From the NCBI GenBank assembly GCA_030248295.1, contig JASANH010000735.1, forward strand, positions 62,001 to 126,000: a stretch of 64,000 bases of DNA. Direction: 5' to 3'. The position numbers and the translations under genes are program-made. Positions 32,601 through 46,559 of the stretch are shown one piece after another (the first letter of the stretch is position 1; each line of letters begins with the position of its first letter). The notes under the pieces are model-generated. The model worked only from the letters and a program-made list of their open reading frames with translations. It was not told the origin of the DNA and ran no database searches. This stretch comes from Mesodorylaimus sp. YZB2_4. Taxonomy: Eukaryota > Nematoda > Enoplea > Dorylaimida > Dorylaimidae.

Positions 32601-35600
32601 GGTCAGGGTGACAGGGTCAGTGGGTCAGGATTAGGGTCTGGGTGTCAGGGGGGATCGTGTCAGAGTGTCAAGGTCAGCATGACAGGGCCAGGGGTCAGGG
32701 TCAATGTCAAGGTCAGGGTGACAGGGTCAGGGGTCAGTGTCAAGGTCAGGGTGACAGGGTCAGTGGGTCAGGATTAGGGTCTGGGTGTCAGGGGGGATCA
32801 TGTCATAGTGTCAAGGTCAGGGTGACAGGGTCAGAGGGTCAATGTCAAGGTCAGGGTGACAGGGTCAGGGGTCAGTGTCAAGGTCAGGGTGACAGGGCCA
32901 GGGGTCAGGGGGATCATGTCATAGTGTCAAGGTCAGGGTGACAGGGCCAGGAGGGTCAGGGGTCAATCAAGGTCAGCGTGACCGGGTCTGTGGGTCTGGA
33001 TTAGTGTCTGGGTGTCAGGGGGGTTCATGTGACAGTGTCAAGGTCAGGGTGACAGGGCCAGGGGGTCAGGGTCAATGTCAAGGTCAGGGTGACAGGGCCA
33101 GGGGGTCAGGGTCAATGTCAAGGTCAGGGTGACAGGGCCAGGGGGTCAGGGTCAATGTCAAGGTCAGGGTGACAGGGTCAGTGGGTCAGGATTAGGGTCT
33201 GGGTGTCAGGGGGGATCATGTCATAGTGTCAAGGTCAGGGTGACAGGGCCAGGGGTCAGGGTCAATGTCAAGGTCAGGGTGACAGGGTCAGAGGGTCAAT
33301 GTCAAGGTCAGGGTGACAGTGCCATGGTCAGGGGTCAGTGTCAAGATCAGGGTAACAGGGCCAGGGGGTCAGGGGGATCGTGTCATAGTGTCAAGGTCAG
33401 GGTGACAGGGTCAGAGGGTCAATGTCAAGGTCAGGGTGACAGTGCCATGGTCAGGGGTCAGTGTCAAGATCAGGGTAAACGGGCCAGGGGGTCAGGGGGA
33501 TCGTGTCATAGTGTCAAGGTCAGGGTGACAGGGCCAGGGGGTCAGGGTCAATGTCAAGGTCAGGGTGACAGGGCCAGGGGGTCAGGGCCAATGTCAAGGT
33601 GACAGGGTCAGAGGGTCAATGTCAAGGTCAGGGTGTCAGGGTCAGGAATCAGTGTCAAGGTCAGAGTGACAGGGCCAGGGGGTCAGGGTCAGGGGCAATG
33701 TCGAGGTCAGGGTGAGAGGGCCAGGGGATCAGAGTCAGCGTGTCAGGCTCAGGGGTCAGTGTCAGAGTGTCAAGGTCAGGGTCAGGATCAGGATGTCAGG
33801 GTGTCAGGTGCCTACATTGACTTAGGACTGTTTCAGCTGAGCGACATTCCCGTCGACAATGAGCATTTCCTTACAATTATCGAGGCTTGTCAAAACGGAG
33901 ACGAACTGGCTGCGGTGCAAAGTGTGTTGGAACAGGAGGTAGCTTTCCAACGTTCCCGAGACACGGGTGGTGAAGATGGTATGCTCAAGGTTATGACACT
34001 GCCAGAGCAGATTATATGGTCTTTTGGATTAAAGATAATCTGATCAAACAACAATTGCGAAGTTTAGTTTTTGTTCGGAAATTAATTTCGGTGCGGATTC
34101 GAAGACTTCGAGAAGGTTGCGATTCCGCCGAGACGTCGAGTCTGGTAGGTAGGGTTGTTGGAGTATGGGCGATGGCGGGGTTGACTGGGTGCCTTGTAGA
34201 GCGAGTTCGGTCGAGTCGATTCGCACGACGTGCTCGATTTATCTCTCAGTTTCATTTTGACGAATAGTTTATCATTGTCTTATTTTTTGGGTAAGTGTAA
34301 TTTGGCCGCTCGAGGAATCGATTAGTGGTAATTTTGGTTTTCTTTCAGACTTTTTAGATGGAATCGGAGGGAAAGGGTACATCGACTTTTACTTGACCAT
34401 TGGGGTAAGTTTCCCGGAGTCGAGTCAGGGGTTTTTACTTGGCCTTCTAGTTAAGGTTGTGCTGTACGTCTGCCTAGCGGGAAGGAGTGATCTGCCCTGC
34501 CTGCAGACTGACATGAGTGAGCGGTCCCTCCAGTAGGCTGATGTGAGTGGGGCGGGAGAAGTGGGCTGGCAGATGTGAGTCCATGCGAAAGACCTGTCCA
34601 CGAAAGAGGCCTGTTTGTGTTGAAGGGTTTCAAGGCGAGTATCGACCACATGATGTCGACGTCGAATTTCATGAAGGGCAGGGCGTCGTCGCTGTCACCG
34701 GAGGATGTAGAAACTGTGCGAGAGGCGGCCCTGGCCATGTATGGACAGTTTGTTACTGGAGAAGTAAGTAGTTGGTACCCTTTTGGAGACAGTATGATGG
34801 CGATGTGTGTTGTAGGACGAGAACAACCGAGTGGTCCTGCCTGAACCAGTGGTCAAGAAGCTGGCCATGAATATCAATAGCAAGACAGTGCCACCGTCGT
34901 CCTGGTTCGAAGAAGTGCAGCAAAAAGTTCGTTGGCGCTGCGTGGCCTTTTCGAAGGTTGATGAATTCGACTCGACTCGTTTCAGCTATATGAAATTTTG
35001 AAAACGGATTTTCGATTTTATCCATCTTTTAAACGTAGTCCGCTCTATTTGAAAATTTTGAGTGAGCTGAAGTTGTCGCCGAGTATTGGTCGCCGTTCGG
35101 ACGACCTGGAGAGTGTGTGCCAGGCTGAGGATGGTAAGTCATGTAATACTTTGTCCAAAGCCAAGCAGGGCTAAGAAACATATTTGACAATCATTTTCCC
35201 TCGGGCTGGAGTCGAACCCTCCCCTAGCGTGAGAGACAGACGCCTTAACCCGCTAGGCCACGGCTAACAATGAGTGGGTGTGGGATTTGCAGGACGTTCA
35301 TTCGCATGTTTTTCCGTTCTAGCTCTCGACTCCATGTCTGTGCAGTCGGTGGACTCGTACGAATCGCCGGATGTAAGTTACATGTAGGCTTGTGTTGCGA
35401 GTTGGAAGTCGGTCTTGTTTTTTAGCCGCTGACTCAGAATCTCACATTTGCTGTTCGTGAAGATGAGAGTTATTTGAGGGCGCAGATACACGATGTTGGT
35501 AAGTGGGGTGTGGTGTCTTGTCGACGGGGTCCTGACGTTGGTGCTGGCATGGACAGGCATTGGCAACGAGAATAACCACCCGTTCGCCCTCTATCATATT

Positions 35601-37807
35601 GCTGTGCAGAAGGACACGGGATCGGGCGATGCGACTAGCAATTGGAATGTGACCAGGCGCTATTCGGATTTCTATACTTTGCACGAAGTCATTTCCAAAA
35701 AGGTAATCGGGTGTGGTTTATGGTGGTAGTGGGAGATAATCGGTGTTTTCAGTTCCCCAGTCTATCGGCCGTGTATTTTCCTGGCAAGAAGGCGTTCAAT
35801 AATTTGAGCTACGAATTCTTGGAGAGGAGGAAGCAGGCGCTGAATACTTATCTCAAGGTAAGCTGTGTGTGGGAGCAACGGTCACGGAATAATGCTTGGT
35901 CCTTTAGGTCTTGTTGCAACCTCGTAATCTACGCTTGTATCAGGGACTGGAACAGGCGCTGATGGAATTCTTGTCGCAGAAAGAATACGCACCGGATAGG
36001 TTTCTCATTGGCAATAAGGTAAAGTGGTGATTACAATCTGAAACCACATTTTACGCATGCAGCAGGAACGTGGAATAAGGGTGTCGAGCAGGATTTGGTG
36101 TGTGGGATAGCGAAAGTGGTTGGTTCCGTATTACATCCCCCGGGAATACAATGTGCCTAATCTGAAACCATATTTTATGATGTGTAAAATATAGTTTCAG
36201 ATTGGGATTTGAGCTGAGACTGGCTGATGGTAAAATCAACCAGTTGACGTGATCTCGACGAACAGGAAAGGAAGTCCGTATTTGAAATCACATTTTACGC
36301 GACTGGAGGAAGAATGTTGCTCATGAGATTAGGTACCTACTGCTACTGTTTCTACGTGGGGGGGGGGGGCACGCAGGTACTGTGGCTAATTGTATGAATG
36401 ACTCGAATAGGGCAGCTAGAAATGGGAGGCTGAAGGCTCAATCTTGCAGTGTGTAAAAGATGGTTTCAGATCAGGATTTGTGAGCTCGACCAGAAGTCAT
36501 CTCGATGTGCAGGAAAGGAATGTTGCCCATGAAATTAGGTACTCTGTCTGGATGACTAGAATAGGACAGCTTAAAATAGGAGGCTGAAGGGCTCAGTCTT
36601 GCAGTGTGTAAAATATGGTTTCGGCTATTGTGGATGGGATGGTGTATCTGTTTCAGTTGACATCTCTGGTCAATCCGATACGAACTGGCGTAAAGACGTT
36701 GGGCAGTGCTGTGGTTGCTGTACCGGACACGTTGTTGGATGGTGTTGTGCGAGTGGGTGATGGGCTGAATCGCGTGACTAAGACGGTTTTCGGGGTAAGT
36801 TGGTTCGAGTGAATGGATCGTAGGGCAAGATTATGTGTCGAATGTTTGGCAGGCTGGCAATGTGAAACCGAAAGCGGACTTTCCGAGTCCCGAAGGTCGT
36901 GTGGGGGCACGTTTGGACACTGCATTGAGCGATAATATTCCACTGAGAATTCTGCTCTTACTTATGGACGAGGTGTTTGGACTGAGGCAACGCAATCAGT
37001 GGTTTCGACGTCAGTTGGTGGCGTTCCTTCAGCAGTTGATCCATGCTACCTTCGGCAGTAGTATCAACAAGAAGATTGTGGATTTCGTGCGCTGGCTAAC
37101 GAGCGAGTCGCAGACTGTCGAGTACTTGAAGGCGTTCAAGTATGTACCTGTTTTCTCCCCCCCCCTTTAGGCTAGGTATGGGTACGGCTAGCCACCCCAT
37201 CCTGGCTTTGCCTCGGCAATACAGGATGGCTTTTGTGCAGGAATTCGATCTGGCCGGGCGGAGTTTTGACGACTGATGCTCCGAATCGACCGATGGACGC
37301 GCGTATGCGGACGCGAGTCGTGGCGAGGATGAAGATGTTGGCAGCTTTACCAGGTGAGATTCTATTTGCCGCGCTTACTTATGATTGAATACATCAGAGC
37401 GCCCCCTGGTGGCGTATTCCAGCGATTAGTCCCGGTGCCCCTGAGAATAGACGAGCTCCATTTGGCAGTAGCAGAATCATTGGCTGGAAATGTTGTTCCT
37501 GGCACGAAATTCAAACTGTTTTGTCCTAATCCAACATTTCTGGACAATGCTGATTAAACACGATGTAAAGAATCGAAAAGTGAGCAGTTCGATTTCAGAC
37601 GAACTTCGATTATTCATTGGTGACGAGACGAGCAGGGAGGGCGTGTCGTTGGTTTTCGAAGCACTACAGAATCCTCGTCTCAACAGACGCCTGTGCTATG
37701 TTCTGCTGGAGCGCCTACTTAGGAATATGTTCCCTGGAAACAATTTCGACCAAGTACTGACAAAATTGCATTCCAAATCGCCCCGAAGTCAAATGCATTT
37801 GCTCTAG
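29632..37807 (+). CDS. SNX13: SNX13-type RGS-PX sorting nexin
   Basis: Exons: 29632-29718, about 29813-30033, 30127-30229, 30291-30362, 30413-30534, 30591-30850, 30911-30999, 31058-31141, 33837-33978, 34035-34144, 34200-34290, 34349-34404, 34626-34763, 34816-34926, 34986-35133, 35323-35372, 35426-35498, 35557-35702, 35753-35857, 35908-36018, 36657-36794, 36853-37139, 37241-37353, 37599-37807. About 1020 residues. SNX13 is an ER/endosome and lipid-droplet contact protein. In order: N-terminal membrane segment, PXA domain (DYLLRDFVESWY, VDDFASHIRLYRR), RGS domain (ending FRFYPSFKRSPLYLKIL), PX domain with RRYSDF, and nexin-C domain (MDEVFGLRQRNQWFRRQL, IWPGG). The C-terminal block resembles SNX13 more than SNX25. 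Exon 2 is the weak point: its start fits but its donor (GTTTTA) is poor. Intron 8 is 2.7 kb and carries a minisatellite. Confidence 0.9.
31255..31325 (-). mobile_element. tRNA-derived SINE head (SNX13 intron 8)
   Basis: The minus strand shows the A box TGGCCCAGTGG, the GGCGTCTGCCTCTCACAC arm and GTGCGCACTTACGATTAGAG, with a damaged B box. It matches the shared SINE head. Confidence 0.65.
31620..32405. repeat. Inverted arrays of a TTACCGCCG-type 9-mer and variants
   Basis: The left side (31620-31750) repeats TTACCGCCGT and variants, while the right side (32280-32400) repeats the complement GGCGGTAAC and variants. About 500 bp of unlike sequence lies between. The outer edges also match inverted: GATCCTGACACCGTGTCCCA on the left answers GTCAGGGT-type sequence on the right. 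It looks like a diverged long inverted repeat from which the minisatellite grew. Confidence 0.6.
32405..33812 (+). repeat. GTCAGGG minisatellite in SNX13 intron 8
   Basis: About 1.4 kb is built from blocks such as AAGGTCAGGGTGACAGGG, CCAGGGGGTCAGGGTCAATG and GTGTCAGGGGGGATC, arranged as longer repeats (one of about 143 bp is exact or nearly so at 32500-32785). The plus strand is strongly G-rich. Stop codons are rare, which yields long but meaningless ORFs. The array stops about 25 bp before SNX13 exon 9. Confidence 0.95.
35160..35268 (-). mobile_element. tRNA-derived SINE (SNX13 intron 15)
   Basis: The minus strand shows the A box TGGCCTAGCGG, the GGCGTCTGTCTCTCACGC arm and the B box GGTTCGACTCC, then the tail AAAATGATTGTCAAATATG with TTAGCCCTGC. 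Confidence 0.75.
36025..36625. mobile_element. Family C cluster (SNX13 intron 20)
   Basis: This 638 bp intron has the termini ATCTGAAACCACATTTTACG (36031), a back-to-back pair AATCTGAAACCATATTTTAT / GTGTAAAATATAGTTTCAG (36158-36202), TTGAAATCACATTTTACG (36278), GTGTAAAAGATGGTTTCAG (36455) and GTGTAAAATATGGTTTC (36606). Stretches between them are duplicated: GAAATTAGGTACTCTGTCTG resembles a segment 200 bp upstream. Confidence 0.7.
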
Positions 37808-38090
37808 TGAGACAAATCTTCCGACTACGCGATTTAAATATTTTCCTAATTGTATATCAGTTTAATTATGTTTCGAAAATAGGCTTATTTTCAAATTCAT
37901 TTTGCATAACGGCGCTGGCCTGCCCCATAGAATAATTTTATTTGACTATCACTCGTGTCTGTGATGTTGTTTTTACTGTAAATTAAAAAGCGGGAGCGAG
38001 GGGCACTAAAACCTATGGCAAACCGGAGACGTCCCACTAACGCCGTATCACAGAGAGGCTCGAATAGCGGGCACAGCTGCCAGTCTAAGA
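37808..38090. other. Convergent 3' region, SNX13/neuferricin
   Basis: The two stop codons are 283 bp apart, tail to tail. The sequence is AT-rich, and no gene is seen. Confidence 0.6.
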
Positions 38091-39253
38091 TTAGGAATCG
38101 ACGAGATTGCACGAGACTGCATTTGGATCGCAACCCGGATATTCCTGGAGGTTTGGATGGTCTAGATCGCCACGATTGCTGTGCGCGGACGATGGCACGT
38201 CGTCGCTTTGCGGAGAGCCAAAATTTTTAACGCAAGCGCACCTGGATTGTCCATTACCGGGTTTGAATAGTTTTCTTGGCACACCGACCCAGTCGCGAGT
38301 GATACCACCGCTGAAAGGAGTTGAAAATTAGTGAAGAAAAGATGGAAAAGGAGCTTTGTACCTGCGATTCGAACACCACACTCGGCCGCCTTTATTTTGG
38401 CTCCATTCGCTATTGCAAGAAGGAAAACGTTCGCTTTCGGCTTTTTGAGATTGTTGCCATTGTTGAGCTGCTTCTAATGCTTTCTTCGCTTCTTTCAGCT
38501 TTTGAGTAGGTTGTTTTCGAGAATCGTAATACGTCCCTTGAAGAAAGCCTAAAAGGATTTGATTGAGCGAACGTGCATTAAAAATTGAAAAATCCTATAC
38601 TTGACACTCACCCACGAGTGCGTATTCGTTTTCGTAAAAGTTCAACCAATCCTGTATGCCGAGCATGTCCTGGTGCGAGAGACCGATTACATCGTCAGTC
38701 AAACCATTTTCGGTGAAATCGCCAGTTACGAATGCCCTGGATGCGTCTCGCCCTGAAATCAGATAGTATTGGCTGGCACGGCCGGAAGTGGTGCAGCGAC
38801 TGGCCTACCTGCGAAAAAGTGATATCCACCACCGGGTCCGTAATGCTTTCGGCCTTTCTCCACGTCGTAAACTCTTCCTAACAATGCCAAGTACAATCCA
38901 TGCTCGCCTTCACCATTATATTTCGCTAGTTCTTTCGACGAAAATAATCGCGACGCATCGCTTTCGGCCGATTTCTTTGATCTTTCTCCGCCGCCGCTGC
39001 CCGAATGACCTTTCCGCTTGGCTGGACCTTTCGATGAGGAGGTCGGTGGTGCATTTCTGGCGGAAGTCGATCGAGCTGCATGCGCCGAAGTAGCGGCGAT
39101 TCCACCATCATCGTCCGCTATCTCGGCATCGCCGTGAGGGTTTTGCAAGAAAGCCAATTCGGGAAATGGAATCTCAATTTTATAATAACTGAGAAGAAAC
39201 GAAATTAAAAATGCTTGAAAAGTAGAAAATGCAATAAGCTTCGGATAAAGCAT
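38091..39253 (-). CDS. CYB5D2: Neuferricin (cytochrome b5 domain protein CYB5D2)
   Basis: Four minus-strand exons, 39253-38809, 38752-38612, 38548-38362 and 38310-38091, give 330 residues. Neuferricin is a secreted or membrane-linked haem-binding protein of the MAPR/neudesin group, studied in neurogenesis. An N-terminal hydrophobic stretch ([15 protein letters not shown]) is a signal or anchor. A low-complexity Ala/Ser/Lys region follows. The b5-like core reads [50 protein letters not shown]. The C-terminal half matches the family: [45 protein letters not shown] and YPGCDP. The conserved Tyr residues of the haem pocket are present. It is longer than the human protein (264) because of the low-complexity insert. 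Confidence 0.95.
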
Positions 39254-39624
39254 TATAGAAAAATTATCAAAATATAAGTAGCATGATAAAAAAGACCCTA
39301 AAAGGAAACCGATCAGTTTTGGCTCCCCTAGATCTGATAAGCCAGCTAAGGGTAAAATGAGGTTTCAGCAACAATTCAATAATTTAACTTGAATGTAAGA
39401 TTTTTGCGAATATTTCATAACTTTTTTTATGAAAGCAAATTATGAGAACTTTCTCGCACTATTTTGGTTTTTACCTGAACAAGGAAAAAGTAATTGTAGT
39501 ACCGAATCTCAATTTTACCATGCGCGCAACAGGCTTTTGCAAAAACTCCAAAAAAGGAAAAGGAAGTTCAGATCTGGAAGTTCATTGATTCCAGTTTCTA
39601 TTATAGAACGTTTCGACTCGATAA
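39254..39624. promoter_or_regulatory. Divergent promoter, neuferricin/secernin
   Basis: The two start codons are 371 bp apart, head to head. The region is AT-rich, with no clear TATA/Inr pair. It must contain both promoters. Confidence 0.5.
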
Positions 39625-42719
<3,095 letters not shown>

Positions 42720-43106
42720 AGAGGAAGATGGTGAGAAAACGATTCACTTTTCGGCAGCTTTTAGCTTTTTTCAACGAATTTGGTCCATTTTTGAAAGCTT
42801 ATTTACAGTTTTATCGGCTTATTGTGTGTGATTGATGGCACGAGTACATTATTTGCTGGGACTTACCCCTGCTAGGCCTGGCGTCGGCGTGTGTGATGGA
42901 ATCTCTGTTATGCTCCTGTGATGGCTATGTGATGTTGCTTGATGATGGTACGATTGGTATTCTGCGCATTCCTCTGTTTAAGGTTAGTAAAATTTGCTTG
43001 TCAGGGATTGGGAGAGTTGATTTCGCTGGGTTTGACCATATTACTTTATCGATTTATTGATTTGGTTTTTTTATTTTGATGAAATTTTGTTGCAGGAAGA
43101 ACGAGG

Positions 43107-44814
43107 ATGATAGGGAGTGTGATTGGACGATTGTTGAATTTGGTGCCGGATGTTCGACCTTTGGTGCAACAAATTCGAATGAGGAGGAAATTTTATCGAA
43201 CTACGCAGTGGGGTCCTAATTATGGGTTCAGACCTGGTACGTTCGTCATTGGCACGAATCCGCCTCCGTTGAAATACTTTTCGGTAAGCAGAGATTGTGG
43301 GTGAGGATTGGGAAGAGGAAAGTTATGGATAATAGTTTTGAAGGAACATGAAAAACATAAGACCCGAGTGGGAATCGAACCCTCACCACTGAGCGACTGG
43401 CCCAGAAGACTGACCAGCTGTGCCTGAAGGGTGTCGCATAGTCAAGCGTGGGCGGATTGTGTCAGTGTCTTCTGGACCAGTAACCGCAGGGGTGCGGGTT
43501 CGATTCCCGCTCGGACCATATGTTTTTCATTCTGTTTCGAAGCACACTTGTGTTGTGCTAATGGCTCTGAACCGATCATGCAAGGAATGACCGCCTAGCC
43601 GTGTAGGAGGTGGTGGGGGTGCTGCACATGGATTCATGGTATTTAGATCGGGACCAAGAAGCCGACGGAGAAGTACGGCATTCAAGGATCGAATCATTTA
43701 ATAGCGAAGAAGGGCAAGATCGCGGCTCGGCTGCCCGTCAAGATGACGTTGAAGAAGGACAAGGTGTACTCGTGGTGCATGTGCGGCCACAGCCATAACC
43801 AGGTACGTGCTGGGGGCCCGTGATGGAGACCATCCATAAAGGACGACCACCAAAAAGATGCTATTTTGACTTCCCTAACCCCGTACTTTCTATCGGCTTT
43901 CAGTCTGATCCAACTGCTGGATCAGCCGAATAAACAATACAAATTCTGGCGTTTTTTCTTCTTGAAACTAAAAATGCATAGCATCCCAAATTGGTATTGA
44001 ATCCCGCTTTAGGTGCTGGTTAGTTCGCCTGTGTCCTTCAGAGTGGTCTGATTGAGAGTGGCAGGAAACAGCAGGCTGGCGGGTCAGGGGTGGCGGTCGT
44101 TGCTGCCCTTGTTCAGAATCTTCTCTGACAACCCGATGAAACAAAGTAGGACACATCAATCGAGCAGAGAAACAATCTGCCTCAGAAAAGGGAGAAGCCA
44201 AAAGATGAAGAAAGTTTTGAATAACTGAAATGTTATCGATCTGAGTCATCCGGACTAGGCGGCTTTGGATCTCGTTTGATAAACTCAGTAGTAAATCATC
44301 GTTTGATGATATTCATAATTTAATATCCAATATTCACTATGGATAATTTTGCTATTTTTCCAAGATATCTCCCGCCAATTTTGAAAAGTGGATGTCCACT
44401 TGGCCCCATCGTCCCCCATGTGACCCTCGCGCCTGGTAGGCCATGGCGAGTGGGAGAGTGATCACTCTCCCCTGGCTGGGAGACATCGACCCGTCTGGTT
44501 GATGTTTCAGCCGAGACTTGCCTTGCTCGAATCGGAGGTTTTCTCCTGCCGACGGCCCCAGGCTTGGTTACACCCCTGCCACTGGAAGTCTTTTATGGAT
44601 GATCCCACGAGGTGCTTTGTTTCAGCCACTGTGCGACGGCAGTCACAGTCGAGAGGATACGCAGCTGAAGCCCGTGCGGTACATACCTGCCGAGGACGCG
44701 GAGGTCTGGCTGTGCTGCTGTAAGCAAACGAATAATCGACCATTTTGCGATGGCTCTCACGAAAGCTTACCCCCGCCACCGCCTCCTCCGGAACGGCCGC
44801 CCAAGCTACCTTAG
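43107..44814 (+). CDS. CISD3: CISD3-like double CDGSH iron-sulfur protein
   Basis: Three exons, 43107-43283, 43647-43802 and 44626-44814, give 173 residues. CISD3 (MiNT/Miner2) is the mitochondrial-matrix member of the CDGSH family and carries two 2Fe-2S clusters in one chain. Both motifs are here with all ligands: CMCGHSHNQPLCDGSH and CCCKQTNNRPFCDGSH (C-x-C-x8-P-x-C-D-G-S-H). The second intron falls inside the first motif, between Gln and Pro. The N-terminus is basic with few acidic residues (RMRRKFYR), fitting a mitochondrial signal. The tail is a run of prolines, which is unusual for the family. The ATG follows a TTGTTGCAG by 14 bp, so a 5' UTR intron is likely. AATAAA at 44869 serves as the poly(A) signal. 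Confidence 0.93.
43365..43522. repeat. Inverted pair of tRNA-like fragments (CISD3 intron 1)
   Basis: A reverse B box (GAGTGGGAATCGAACCCTC) at about 43369 and a forward one (GGGTTCGATTCCCGCTCGGACC) at about 43497 flank inverted sequence (GCCCAGAAGACTGACCAG versus TCAGTGTCTTCTGGACCAG). The whole can fold as a hairpin. Neither half makes a complete cloverleaf. Confidence 0.6.
44430..44560 (-). mobile_element. Family A dispersed repeat (CISD3 intron 2)
   Basis: GGCCATGGCGAGTGGGAGAG, CTCTCCCCTGGCTGGGAGAC and GTCTGGTTGATGTTTCAGCC are the reversed family A core. The inner palindrome (GAGTGATCACTC) is complete here. Confidence 0.75.
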
Positions 44815-44868
44815 GGAACTTGTTTTCGGCTATGCAGTTTCTGTTCTAGCTGCGCTTGTTTAATGTCA

Positions 44869-44874
44869 ATAAAG
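44869..44874 (+). terminator. AATAAA polyadenylation signal of CISD3
   Basis: AATAAA lies 55 bp after the CISD3 stop and only 99 bp before the aquaporin ATG. The two genes are therefore packed head to tail, with little room for a separate promoter. Confidence 0.6.
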
Positions 44875-44972
44875 CCCGTAGTGCCGAGCCAGGGAACAGT
44901 CGGGGATGGGTGGAAATGAGGAGCGAAGGCGGGAGGTTAGTCAGTTGAGCAGTTGCTCGCCCCCGCCACCCG

Positions 44973-46559
44973 ATGGAGGTGTACGTGGCCTCGTTGGTCT
45001 TCTACGCCTATGTCTACTTGATCTGCTACGCCTTGAGGAAACGTGTGCAACAGTCCAGCCTCAGTCAGGAGCTCAAGCAATTCGTGTGCGAAGTGATCGG
45101 CACTGTGCAAGTGTGCGCGCCCATTTTCGATGTGGGTTTCATATTGGACATATACGGCCTGCTGGGAGTGTTCTTGGAGATACTGTTGCTGGAGTTGCTG
45201 AATGCATTCACACTCGAGGACGCGTTCGCTCACCCGTTCGCCCTGGTCGACGCGTACAGGAGGAGGAGCATCGGCGACGTGCGCACTGTGGCCAGTCTGT
45301 TCTCGGCCCAGTGCCTGGGTGCCTTCCTCTCCTACTATGTCAGCCTGATATTCTGGGCTGTGCGACTCGTGCCCGAACATTTCGATCGATATCACGAAGG
45401 ACGACTGTGCGCGGCTGATCTGACGGTATCGGATGCGCGGTGTGCTGTGCATGCCTGCCCGCACGGAATGCCGTGACGTCTAGTCTAGTATCGACTTACA
45501 TCGGCCCACTCACTCGGGTTTCCCCGCCCGTGCCAGGTGAGCACTGTTTGGCAGGGAGGGGCCACTGGACATCCCCGGGAACTGGTGCAATATTGGCGAA
45601 TCCAGCGATGCATCAATGCGAGGGGTCCTGCCTCTCCTGGAGGTGTGTGTCGAGGGCCCTGGCCACAGGACTCGGGGTCGTCCAAGCTGCCCATCTGGTG
45701 GCTGGTATTTTGCATGCCGAGGGCATGGAGGCAGCCCCGATGGGTCCATGCTGGTATGTGCCTAGCAGAGTGTACCCTGCATGCAATCTGTGCCAACCAC
45801 TTCAGGTCTCGGTGCTCGCCGGGTTCTTGGTCGAAGCAGCGGCCACCATCGTCTGCCGATTGGCTGAGTTGCAGTCTGGTCGATACGTGCAAGGATACGA
45901 GCATTACGCGTGCAGTTCAGTCAGCGCCTTCCTGACTGTCCTTGGTGAGTTGCCGGGTCTCGGGTGTCCTGTCTGTCCCCCTGCCTACTGTAAACCTACG
46001 TACAGTAGCCCAAGTCCGACTAGAGCAAGGCAAGTTGTGTCCGAGGAACTTGATGTTTCCCAGCCAGAGGAGATCAATGGCCACCAGGCGCCATGGTTAC
46101 CCTGCATACCCAGCTGGAGTTTGGGTGTGTGTGCCCAGCGATTCTCCTAGACTTGCAGGGGCGAACCATCAATTTGCTGGTAGGACTCCGCCATCGGGAC
46201 CGGAGCTACTTTCCGACCCATGGCTTCTTTCTACACCTCTGGGAAGCGCGCTGCTGACTACACGGATGTGTCCAGCTATCACATTTGGCTTGGTCAAACT
46301 GAGCCACCCTCCACTCCGTGTTCTGCCCTCAGCCGTCCCATGCCTAATTCATGTCCCTGCACATGCTCTGCTTGCAGGCATCCGAATAACGGGCCTGTAC
46401 GCCAACCCGATCGTGGCCTCGGCTTGCACGTTCAACTGTGTGGGTGTCTCGACGTCGGGTCACTTCATCGTCTACTGGCTAGGACCACTCATCGGCTGGG
46501 TTCTGGGCGACGTGATCGTGCAGCGAATACTCGGGGCGACCGCCGAACACGAAGATTAG
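44973..46559 (+). CDS. Aquaporin-11/12-like superaquaporin
   Basis: Three exons, 44973-45425, 45806-45944 and 46378-46559, give 257 residues. It belongs to the unorthodox AQP11/12 subfamily, intracellular (ER) channels that pass water, glycerol or hydrogen peroxide. About six hydrophobic segments are visible. The second pore box is ANP-IVASACTF in exon 3, followed by VYWLGPLIGWVLGD, very like AQP12 (YWLGPLTGMVL). The first pore box, where the subfamily has NPC or NPT, reads AHPFALV near residue 87: the Asn is His (CAC for AAC). Other AQP12-like blocks are LSYYVSLIFWAVRL and LAGFLVEAAATIVCRL. It starts 158 bp after the CISD3 stop. Introns are full of repeats; the end is 160 bp from the RARS stop, tail to tail. 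Confidence 0.88.

Noticed and set aside
32431..33602. Long plus-strand ORFs rich in Gly, Gln and Val
   Set aside because: They are the minisatellite translated. The frames change between blocks, and the region lies inside an SNX13 intron.
42860..42985. Coding exon upstream of CISD3 (MESLLCSCDGYVMLLDD frame)
   Set aside because: It has a start and a plausible donor, but joining it to the acceptor at 43095 runs straight into a stop before the CISD3 ATG. It may be 5' UTR.
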